Source: Nostoc sp. CMAA1605 (GTDB lineage Bacteria > Cyanobacteriota > Cyanobacteriia > Cyanobacteriales > Nostocaceae). Taken from it: a stretch of 64,000 nt of DNA. The stretch covers positions 1-64,000 of the forward strand of contig NZ_PJIZ01000008.1 in assembly GCF_021596505.1 (NCBI RefSeq). Reading direction: 5' to 3'. The position numbers were made by a program, and so were the translations under genes. Of the stretch, positions 7,629-15,021 are shown piece by piece (position 1 is the first letter of the stretch; every line of letters begins with the position of its first letter). The notes under the pieces were generated by a model. It was not told the origin of the DNA. It saw only the letters and a list, made by a program, of their open reading frames with translations, and did not search any database.

Positions 7629-8714
7629 TTAGTCATTAGTCATAGTATCACGCCATTTTTCTTGGTTATCCTTCATTTCCGCTTCAGGCGATCGCGCTAA
7701 TAACCAAGTTTTCCATCTTAAAGGTTTTTGTCTCTCCACATGATGAATTAACTGCATAATAGATACATCTGCTTTGAGAGGAGTTCTGAAATCAAAATTA
7801 ATTGTTTGCAAAATTTTCGCATCATCTTTGATAAAGTGCTGAATAAAAATGTTAGTCAACCACAGCACGAAGCGATTCACCAACCAACCAATAAAACCAG
7901 GACGTTTTTTAGTTAAAAAGACAGATTGAATCTGTGATTTACCATCATCAAGCATCCGCATTGTAAACATAATATACAAATGCAGCATATCCGGCCCGAC
8001 AGTTACAGTAAAAGTGCTGCCATACCAATAGGAAATACTATAAACATTATTCTTGTATATCGGACGCAGTAATTTAAAGAATTTACTATCTTTATTACTA
8101 CGTCTCTGTTTGGTAAAAACAATAGCATTTTGATTGAGTTCCTGTTTTTCAAAAGTAATATCTAACTGTAGGTTATGCACAGCATAAAAGTGCTGTACAT
8201 CAATGGAATTAATCATGACAATATGAGGGTGACAGTTTATCAAAAATCGAGAACCTACAACACTTTCACACTCATGAAACTCTAACTCTGGTACAAAAGG
8301 TAGAGGTTGTCTAGGATTTTCACCAGTCCAAATCCAAATTAATCCATATTTCTCAGCCGTCGGCCAGGTTTTTAACTTCAAGGGTAAGGGTTCTTCTAAA
8401 CACGGTATCTCTACACAAATTCCCTGATTATTAAAACTCCAGTGATGAAAAGCGCAGCGTAAATTATTGCCTTCAACTCTGCCCTCTGCTAAGTCAGCAC
8501 CCATGTGTGGACAGTAGGCATCTGCAATTACTACTTGCTCATCTTCCCCACGATAAACAACTATTTTTCTCCCTAAAATTGTCATAGGTTTTACTTCACC
8601 TACAAGCAAATTTTTAGAGGGTATTACCCAATACCACCCTTCAATGAAACGTTCGAGATTATTGAAATTTTTCGGTTTACGAATTGGTTGAGGAGACTGA
8701 AAATTAACATCCAT
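7629..8714 (-). CDS. Rieske [2Fe-2S] oxygenase, PaO/ring-hydroxylating type
   Basis: This 361-residue protein has a Rieske cluster motif, CPHMGAD then CAFHHW, at residues ~68-92, and a C-terminal catalytic half with the mononuclear-iron motif region NSIDVQHFYAVHN. It belongs to the family that includes pheophorbide a oxygenase-like and ring-hydroxylating oxygenases. It would use a ferredoxin to activate oxygen; the substrate is unknown. The gene stands alone, with a long AT-rich region upstream. Confidence 0.82.
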   Translation of the reverse strand: MDVNFQSPQPIRKPKNFNNLERFIEGWYWVIPSKNLLVGEVKPMTILGRKIVVYRGEDEQVVIADAYCPHMGADLAEGRVEGNNLRCAFHHWSFNNQGICVEIPCLEEPLPLKLKTWPTAEKYGLIWIWTGENPRQPLPFVPELEFHECESVVGSRFLINCHPHIVMINSIDVQHFYAVHNLQLDITFEKQELNQNAIVFTKQRRSNKDSKFFKLLRPIYKNNVYSISYWYGSTFTVTVGPDMLHLYIMFTMRMLDDGKSQIQSVFLTKKRPGFIGWLVNRFVLWLTNIFIQHFIKDDAKILQTINFDFRTPLKADVSIMQLIHHVERQKPLRWKTWLLARSPEAEMKDNQEKWRDTMTND

Positions 8715-8811
8715 TTTTAAGGTTTCACTGATAAGTGAAGCGGTTGACCTACAAATAACATAAGTATTTGAGAAAAACAGTTATTTTGAGTACGTCGCGT
8801 CGCTTCGCTCC

Positions 8812-8845
8812 AAATTCAAAATTCAAAATTCAAAATTCAAAACTT
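8812..8845. repeat. Short tandem repeat (AAATTCAA-type)
   Basis: Four to five copies of an AATTCAAA unit stand in tandem within the otherwise empty 8715-8953 region. This is one of the short tandem repeats scattered through the window. Confidence 0.6.
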
Positions 8846-8953
8846 AATTATGATGCAATAAAGTTCAGTTATTGGTAACGGTAAAATCTAAAAATACTGA
8901 TATAAACTGTCTTGAATTATGATGTGATTTCAAAAGTTTATTGATAAAAAAAT

Positions 8954-8982
8954 AATCCCGATTACTTTGTGAAATCGGGATT
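8954..8982 (-). terminator. Terminator of the metal-chaperone gene
   Basis: On the minus strand AATCCCGATT and AATCGGGATT form a perfect 10-bp stem (arms 8973-8982 and 8954-8963), followed by ATTTTTTTA. It lies 32 bp past the stop of the gene at 9015. Confidence 0.85.
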
Positions 8983-9014
8983 TTAAAATTTGGTATAATC
9001 TGCTATACAGTAAA

Positions 9015-9209
9015 CTAATTAGCAGGATAACCGGCTGCTGCTAACGCATCTTTGATAGCTGTTTCTGAGGCTTGTGATTCCACATTCACTAGCTTTGTTT
9101 GAGGATCAGCCTCAACTATCGCCTCAGCATCAACGCTTTTGACTGCATTAGTAATCTTGCCTGCACAAACCGAACAAGACATATTGGGGACTGTGAGTTG
9201 GATTGTCAT
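9015..9209 (-). CDS. Heavy-metal-associated (HMA) domain protein, CopZ/Atx1-like
   Basis: This 64-residue protein is a single HMA ferredoxin-like fold with the metal site MSCSVCAG near residues 10-17. Small HMA proteins carry Cu(I) to P-type ATPases; in cyanobacteria the homologue serves thylakoid copper delivery. The usual MxCxxC is retained. No copper ATPase is in the window. A strong terminator follows. Confidence 0.88.
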   Translation of the reverse strand: MTIQLTVPNMSCSVCAGKITNAVKSVDAEAIVEADPQTKLVNVESQASETAIKDALAAAGYPAN

Positions 9210-9378
9210 AGATTTACGGAAATTCAGTGGTCTGCGCTTTTATCATATCTAGGGAATAGATAAGACTAAAGCTCAAATAGCAACATAATTAGAGCAGAAA
9301 TTTAGTTTATCTCAATTTGCCCTTTCCTGGTGGACAGGCTATGGCAACTCCCAAGTATTCACACCATAGCTTGATTCA

Positions 9379-9618
9379 TTAAAATCGCTCTGGCTGAAAA
9401 ATCACCACAAACAGATAAATGCAAAGACTTAAGGTGACTATTCCTAAAGTAGCGATCGCGTAAGATGCTGTCCGTGATAGCTGGATTGTAGTTGCAGCTT
9501 GTACTTCTGATGCTAGCAACACATCCACACACAGTAATACAAACAAAGATACAGGAAGCCTGTAACGTTTAATACGCAAAAAATTAAATAATTCTAAAAA
9601 ATTTGGACTACTCATCAA
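9379..9618 (-). CDS. KdpF-like potassium-transport ATPase accessory peptide
   Basis: A 79-residue membrane protein with two hydrophobic segments (residues ~21-42 and ~51-74) that ends in YLFVVIFQPERF. That ending matches the single-span KdpF subunit that stabilises the Kdp K+ pump; cyanobacterial KdpF proteins carry a similar extended N-terminus. kdpA, kdpB and kdpC are not next to it, so it is either an orphan or a look-alike. Confidence 0.55.
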   Translation of the reverse strand: MMSSPNFLELFNFLRIKRYRLPVSLFVLLCVDVLLASEVQAATTIQLSRTASYAIATLGIVTLSLCIYLFVVIFQPERF

Positions 9619-10062
9619 TTATATTATCCTCATTCAGTTACGCTCATCCTATCGTCACGATGAGAATTTTAACTATTATCAGCTACTAACAGCAAATAAC
9701 ATCGGTATTTTGATTGATTTCTAGACAAATGTTCAGCATAGGTGTAGTGCTTTCAGCTAATTACAAAATTCTACACAGGTTAAATATTTACATATTTACT
9801 CACTATATTTTCAGTATTTATTACCAGTAAATTACTATCAGACAACAATTTATTGAAATTTACTTTTATTTACATAAATATAGATAAAATTTTGAAATTT
9901 TTATCCATTCTCTTCCATTTAATACCTAAAGTGTCACTTAAAAATTATCACATCAGTTGTTAAACTAACCTCGATAGAAGCTTAACGATTAACACAATAA
10001 TTTCCATTAGGGAGATTTCCCTGTTCCTTTCACTTTCTAATTTCATTAAATTGGAGATCATC
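9619..10062. other. AT-rich intergenic region, no gene seen
   Basis: This 444-bp stretch separates divergent genes. It is very AT-rich and lacks an open frame of any quality. The ribosome site GGAG at 10053-10056 serves the next gene. Confidence 0.5.
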
Positions 10063-10446
10063 ATGCGACGCTTTATTTTTCCCATACTAATTTATATAGT
10101 AATTGCTGATATATTAGTATCAAAATCTGCTATGGCTACTCCAAAGGTAGCTCCTGTCAATCATGAACAAAATCCTGTGATTGTTGGCGGTTTTTTTGAT
10201 GATGTTCAGAAAGGTATAGAAGACTTAAATAATACAATTAGAGGTGTGAGAAATACTGTTAATGAAGTTAATCAACTACAAAATGACATCAACGGTAAAA
10301 ATACTCAAAACACCCCGAATAATCAGAATAATACGATCAATCCTACTCCAGAAGCAGAAACAAAGCCATCTACACAACAGCCACCTCAACACAATAATTC
10401 CCAACCTAGTCAACCAGAGTCATCAATTAATAACTCTGGTAGATAA
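10063..10446 (+). CDS. Small secreted protein, unknown
   Basis: This 127-residue protein starts at ATG 10063 behind TTGGAG; the in-frame TTG at 10051 is part of that site. It has a signal peptide (MRRFIFPILIYIVIADIL to about SAMA) and a mature region with a short amphipathic helix (DDVQKGIEDLNNTIRGV). The tail is low-complexity and rich in Asn, Gln, Pro and Ser. I do not recognise a family. It is likely periplasmic or extracellular. Confidence 0.6.
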   Translation: MRRFIFPILIYIVIADILVSKSAMATPKVAPVNHEQNPVIVGGFFDDVQKGIEDLNNTIRGVRNTVNEVNQLQNDINGKNTQNTPNNQNNTINPTPEAETKPSTQQPPQHNNSQPSQPESSINNSGR

Positions 10447-10540
10447 TTGATAAAGAATTGTATTAGTCAGAGAACAAATATTCCTGCACTTCATATACTG
10501 GATCGTATTCCTAAAACCATTAGCACGAGGAGGTGCCGAA

Positions 10541-10741
10541 ATGGTTCACACTTACGAGGTATTGGTAGATATTAAAGAATTTGCTGATCTAACTAATAGT
10601 ATCTGCCAACGTGGAACATCCAGATTTGAAATCATGGCAGAGTCAAAACAAAATGCAGATACTATGGCTAGAAGCCAAGCTAGAAAAGAACATCCTAACG
10701 GTACAGAATATGATGTCAGGGTCACAAGACTACTGAGATAA
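10541..10741 (+). CDS. Conserved-looking small protein, unknown
   Basis: This 66-residue soluble protein has an excellent ribosome site (GAGGAGG, 7 nt before ATG). It has an alternating beta/alpha look (HTYEVLVDIKEF, then a helix QNADTMARSQARKEH, then YDVRVTRLLR). No motif is recognised. It lies 94 bp after the secreted protein gene and may share its transcript. Confidence 0.6.
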   Translation: MVHTYEVLVDIKEFADLTNSICQRGTSRFEIMAESKQNADTMARSQARKEHPNGTEYDVRVTRLLR

Positions 10742-11111
10742 CACTCTGACGATTGTAAAATTTTTGCTCACTTTCAATAGGGCTGTATAGCAGTATTTTC
10801 CAGAAGTAAAGTTCAGATTAATAGTAGTTAGCATCAGTAAAATTTGAGCTTCTAAGCGAAATACAGTGAATACAGCCTCTTAAAAACTGATGTTTTTGCT
10901 TAACATTTTGTAATTAATAGAAGTATTCTGAAAAATTAACTCAACTATTTGTTAACTTGTCGCCTTGTCACTTTGATAACTTACGTACCTTGTTTCTTGA
11001 CTAATGTACGGGCGGTTTTAACCAAAATATCTGTTTTCTAACGTGAATATCCCACAGAACCCGCCCCTAATGACTAATGACTATTGACTATTGACTATTG
11101 ACTCCTCCACT
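10742..11111. repeat. Intergenic region with TGACTAT tandem repeat
   Basis: No gene is seen in this 370 bp. Positions ~11068-11103 hold about five tandem 7-bp units of the TGACTAT/TGACTAA type, directly after the GST gene's stop codon. Similar units occur at 13274-13308 and 39247-39285. Confidence 0.6.
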
Positions 11112-11750
11112 TTACCAATCAAAACATAACTGCGGTTCGTGGGTAATATTGATATATCCTGGTTGATTTTTCACTCGTTCTAGCCAAGCTAGAATTGCCG
11201 GAAACTGTGTTAAATCAAACCCTCCTTCATCAGCAACATGAGTATAAGCAAATAAAGCAATATCGGCAATTGTGTAGCGTTCGTCTACAAAATAACTATG
11301 TTGACGTAAATGATTTTCCATGACTTTTAAGGCTGCATAACCTGGTTCACGCTTTTGTTCTAGTGCGGTGCGATATTCTTGTGCTTTTCCTAAAATAGAC
11401 ATCCAAAATCTTGATGTCGCAATATATGGTTCATGGCTATATTGTTCAAAAAATAACCATTGCATGACTTGCGCTTTTAAATAGCGATCGTAAGGCAGAA
11501 ATTCTGTGTTTTCGCTAAGGTATAATAAGATAGCATTCGATTCTGCTAAATATTTTTCTGGGGCAATCTCTAATACAGGAACTTTACCGTTAGGATTTTT
11601 ACTTAAGAATTCTACTGTACGGCTTTCTCCCTTTAATATATTAACCTCAACTCTCTCAAATGGTATGCCCATTTGAGTTAGTAAAAGGCGCACTTTATAG
11701 CAATTACCTGAAAGTAAAAAATCGTACAAACGCAATGTTTCCATATACAA
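11112..11750 (-). CDS. Glutathione S-transferase family protein
   Basis: This 212-residue protein has the two-domain GST layout. The N-terminal thioredoxin fold has the Ser region LLSGNCYKVRLLL, the cis-Pro GKVPVLEI and the glutathione-binding ESNAI. The C-terminal domain is helical and contains the N-capping motif YTIADIALFAY. It would conjugate or reduce small electrophiles using glutathione. Start is ATG 11750; Met3 is equally possible. It is a single gene. Confidence 0.88.
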   Translation of the reverse strand: MYMETLRLYDFLLSGNCYKVRLLLTQMGIPFERVEVNILKGESRTVEFLSKNPNGKVPVLEIAPEKYLAESNAILLYLSENTEFLPYDRYLKAQVMQWLFFEQYSHEPYIATSRFWMSILGKAQEYRTALEQKREPGYAALKVMENHLRQHSYFVDERYTIADIALFAYTHVADEGGFDLTQFPAILAWLERVKNQPGYINITHEPQLCFDW

Positions 11751-11943
11751 AATATGAGAGATAATACGTGGTTAATTTAGGGTCTAAAATACAATACCTT
11801 ACAAAATCATTACTAATAAACAGGATATTTTGGAATTTTTCTACCTTTATTTACGAGAACATTAATTATCTGAATAAATAAAAACCATATTCTTTAAATT
11901 TGATATTTAAGTGTTTTATTTGATGCAATCATAAATCAAAATT

Positions 11944-12645
11944 ATGTGTGGCAGATTCACTTTAACCCAGTCATCACAAGCTTTAGCCGAATTTTTTCAA
12001 ATACAAGAAGTTCCAAATTTGACGGCGCAATATAACATTGCTCCTACGCAAATGGTGGCGACAGTGCTATATAATCCTAGTGACAACAAACGACAATTAC
12101 AGCATTTGCGTTGGGGCTTAATTCCCTCTTGGGCTAAAGACCCTGGTATCGGGGCAAAGTTAATTAACGCTAGAGCTGAGACTGTTGCTGAGAAACCCTC
12201 TTTTCGTTCCGCCTTCAAAAAGCGTCGTTGTTTAGTGGTAGCTGATGGCTTTTATGAATGGCAAAAACAACAACGCACAAAACAGCCATTTTATTTTCGT
12301 CTGGGAGACGGAAACCCCTTTGCTTTTGCTGGGTTGTGGGAAAAATGGATTTCCCCTGCTCAGGAAGAAGTGATCTCTTGTACAATTTTGACAACGACAG
12401 CCAACGAGTTATTGCAATCTATCCATGATCGAATGCCGGTGATTATTGACCCTAAAGATTACGATACATGGCTAAATCCTGAAATCCAGACTGCACAAGA
12501 CCTACAGCCTTTATTATCTCCCTATCCAGCCGCAGCCATGACCGCTTACCCAGTTAGCAAATTGGTTAACAGTGCAAAAAACAACACTCCAGAATGTATC
12601 ATCGCAACCGACGAACAGAATCAACTCCCAAATCAGTTAAATTAA
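11944..12645 (+). CDS. yedK: SOS response-associated peptidase / abasic-site crosslinker
   Basis: The SRAP (YedK/HMCES) family forms a covalent bond through Cys2 to abasic sites in single-stranded DNA, shielding them. The 233-residue protein starts MCGRF, which fixes the start, and has the family residues INARAETV, GFYEW and IHDRMPVI. It is cytosolic and acts at replication forks. It is close to but probably not co-transcribed with ycf3, 105 bp downstream. Confidence 0.93.
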   Translation: MCGRFTLTQSSQALAEFFQIQEVPNLTAQYNIAPTQMVATVLYNPSDNKRQLQHLRWGLIPSWAKDPGIGAKLINARAETVAEKPSFRSAFKKRRCLVVADGFYEWQKQQRTKQPFYFRLGDGNPFAFAGLWEKWISPAQEEVISCTILTTTANELLQSIHDRMPVIIDPKDYDTWLNPEIQTAQDLQPLLSPYPAAAMTAYPVSKLVNSAKNNTPECIIATDEQNQLPNQLN

Positions 12646-12708
12646 CTAATGAGGTACTGGGTATGAGGAATTTTGGATTTGAGATTGAAACTCAATTCAG
12701 AATTGAAT

Positions 12709-12746
12709 CCCCTAGTTTCCAGTCCTTGATCCCCGATCCCCAATAA
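12709..12746 (+). repeat. Heptamer-type repeat before ycf3 start
   Basis: Degenerate CCCCAAT-type units (CTTGATCCCCGATCCCCAA) end 8 bp before the ycf3 start codon and occupy the place of a ribosome site. The same arrangement is seen before cbiG-cobJ, the Zn protease and the DUF4336 gene. Confidence 0.5.
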
Positions 12747-12750
12747 CAGT

Positions 12751-13272
12751 ATGCCAAGAACGCAAAAAAACGATAACTTTATTGATAAATCTTTTACAGT
12801 CATGGCAGATATTATCCTCAAGATACTGCCAGCTAACAAAAAAGCCAAAGAAGCATTTGTGTATTATCGAGACGGGATGTCCGCCCAAGCTGAGGGTGAG
12901 TACGCTGAAGCCCTAGAATACTATGAGGAAGCCCTATCTTTAGAGGAAGACCCCAACGATCGCGGTTTTATTCTCTACAATATGGGTTTAATCTACGCCA
13001 GCAATGGTGATCATGATAAAGCATTAGAACTTTATCACCAAGCGATCGAACTCAATCCCCGCTTACCCCAAGCTTTAAATAATATTGCGGTAATTTACCA
13101 CTATAAAGGCGAAAAAGCCAAAGAAGCTGGAGATAATGACGGTGGCGAAGCACTTTTTGACCAAGCAGCCGATTATTGGGTAAGAGCAATTCGCATGGCT
13201 CCCAATAACTACATTGAAGCCCAAAACTGGCTCAAAACCACCGGCAGAATGCAAATTGATGTGTTCTTTTAG
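12751..13272 (+). CDS. ycf3: Photosystem I assembly protein Ycf3
   Basis: Ycf3 is a thylakoid-peripheral TPR chaperone that helps assemble the PsaA/PsaB core of photosystem I. The 173-residue product is full length, starts [15 protein letters not shown] as the family does, and has three TPR repeats ([46 protein letters not shown]). It is direct proof of an oxygenic phototroph. The start codon is preceded by heptamer repeats, not a clear ribosome site. Confidence 0.96.
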   Translation: MPRTQKNDNFIDKSFTVMADIILKILPANKKAKEAFVYYRDGMSAQAEGEYAEALEYYEEALSLEEDPNDRGFILYNMGLIYASNGDHDKALELYHQAIELNPRLPQALNNIAVIYHYKGEKAKEAGDNDGGEALFDQAADYWVRAIRMAPNNYIEAQNWLKTTGRMQIDVFF

Positions 13273-13273
13273 T

Positions 13274-13436
13274 TATTAGTCATTAGTCATTAGTCATTAG
13301 TCATTAGTCCATAGTCAAACCCCTTGAACAAAATTTAGGGGGTTTAAATCCCCATTACAACACGTAATTGCGTTAGCGTAGCGGGAAGTTAGTCCATTGC
13401 GAATTGCAAATTGCGAATTGCGAATTGCGAATTGGT
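13274..13436. repeat. Two tandem repeat tracts
   Basis: ATTAGTC units run in tandem at ~13274-13308, and GAATTGC/GCGAATT units at ~13397-13435. Both lie in the gap between convergent genes. Confidence 0.7.
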
Positions 13437-13463
13437 TTAACTATGGACTAATGTATAAACCCA

Positions 13464-14030
13464 TTATTTTTTATTAATGGTGACAATTCTAGCTAGCATA
13501 TAGCCTGTTAAATCCAGTAATTGATCTAAGAAAAAACCGATAATCCCTACATAAAATATAGCCTCAGTTATGTAGTTAAGGTTGACAGCTTTATAACCCT
13601 CCCAAGCCAAATTCCCTAGTCCTTTTTGCTCAATTAACATTTCTTGAGCAATTACTGTAAACCATGCTACCCAAAGTCCAACTTTCAGTGCATGAAAGAG
13701 GTGAAAAATAGCTACACGAAAGTTCTTGTCTTGTCTATAAAAATGTCGCATCCCGATAGCTGTATTGATGACAATTGTCCAGAAGGTAGCAAGAAAAGTG
13801 ACTATCACAACTGCTGATTCTTTCTCTTGTAGTATTACCAAAACAAGAGGTAGCAAGGCGATAGGGGGGATGCTATGGGGTATTTGCACTATGCGTCTAA
13901 GTATCTGATAGATTGTGCCATTAACCCCAATTAAATAACCAAGTAAACTGCCTGCGACAGCAGCAGGGATGTAGCCTACAAACAATCTTTGTAGACTATA
14001 CAAAACATCTAAAAATATACTTCTATCCAT
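13464..14030 (-). CDS. ABC transporter permease, NrtB/SsuC-like, shortened
   Basis: This 188-residue membrane protein resembles the permeases of nitrate/sulfonate/taurine importers (LLPLVLVIL, FWTIVINTAIGMR, WVAWFTVIAQEML, GFFLDQLL). Those are typically ~250-280 residues. This one lacks the first membrane span, and the loop that normally holds the EAA motif contacting the ATPase is much shorter (RQDKNFRVAIFHLFHALK). No ATPase or binding protein is adjacent. It may be a decaying gene or a permease-derived protein with another job. Confidence 0.65.
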   Translation of the reverse strand: MDRSIFLDVLYSLQRLFVGYIPAAVAGSLLGYLIGVNGTIYQILRRIVQIPHSIPPIALLPLVLVILQEKESAVVIVTFLATFWTIVINTAIGMRHFYRQDKNFRVAIFHLFHALKVGLWVAWFTVIAQEMLIEQKGLGNLAWEGYKAVNLNYITEAIFYVGIIGFFLDQLLDLTGYMLARIVTINKK

Positions 14031-14328
14031 GCCTCAGTTCTAATCTGGAACGGCAAAAAATACTGCGGCAATTACAACAATTAAAATTCTTAAAACGACA
14101 AATATGACACTCTGGTTAATTTCATCATACCAGAAAAGTGAATTTTAATAGAGGAAAGCAAGAGATATTTTAATATTGCAGTAATTTACTATTACCCAAC
14201 GTCAACTCAAGCTTAATTGCTTGATAAATTTGATGTCAATAAACCCATATTTTAGGGATTGAACATTATTCAACCCCTAATTATTAAAATATTGTGAGCA
14301 TTGGTATTTTGTTGGGGAAATGTACAGA

Positions 14329-14904
14329 TTATTTTCCTAAATTGCGCTTCATCTGTTCTAATTCATCTTCAGTTTCCCAACGGCGGAACTTTTCTTCTAA
14401 GTCATCAAAACTACTGCTAGAGGTGCTAGCTTGATTCCACCAACCACCAGTTTCTATACGCTGTTGAGTTTGGGCTTTAGCGCGTGCTGTTTGAGCTTCG
14501 GCGGCTTTGGTTTTGACTTCTTGTCGTCGCACCTGGATTTTATGTAAAAGTTCTTGGGATTGGGCGATGCGTTCTTTTAGCCCTTGCATATGTCCCCAAA
14601 GCTGATTTCCTTCCCGCAGTAGGGTGGCTTCTCTGTCTTGGGCGGCGGCGGCTAAATCTTGTCTACCGCCGTTTTTGGCTTTTTGGACGCGGATGTGCCA
14701 ACGTTGAATTTCTTGGGCGGTGGAGAGAATATCTTCTTGCGATCGCTTCTCTTGTAATTGTAAATCTGCAATTAATTTTAATGTATCTTCCTCTTGCTGT
14801 CGCAGCTGTTCTAACAACGCTTCTAATTCCAAATGCGGATTATTACGCAAGAATTCCTCTAAACGGTTTTCCAGAAACCGACTAAAATCATCAAATAAGC
14901 CCAC
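14329..14904 (-). CDS. TIGR04376 family coiled-coil protein
   Basis: This 191-residue, highly charged and almost entirely helical protein begins MGLFDDFSRFLENRLEEFL and forms a long coiled coil (residues ~30-150), with a Ser-rich linker and an acidic end. It matches a cyanobacterium-specific family of unknown function, loosely reminiscent of PspA/Vipp-type coiled coils. No signal peptide. The gene is divergent from the hybrid kinase. Confidence 0.75.
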   Translation of the reverse strand: MGLFDDFSRFLENRLEEFLRNNPHLELEALLEQLRQQEEDTLKLIADLQLQEKRSQEDILSTAQEIQRWHIRVQKAKNGGRQDLAAAAQDREATLLREGNQLWGHMQGLKERIAQSQELLHKIQVRRQEVKTKAAEAQTARAKAQTQQRIETGGWWNQASTSSSSFDDLEEKFRRWETEDELEQMKRNLGK

Positions 14905-15021
14905 TGTCAGAACTCCAGAGTTGGGGGTGTGATGATTTTATTGTAGTAATTATCAACGCCGAAGAAAGAAAATAGGGGAACTGCGCCACCCAAAAGGATA
15001 GATGTGATTCTCTAGGATGAA

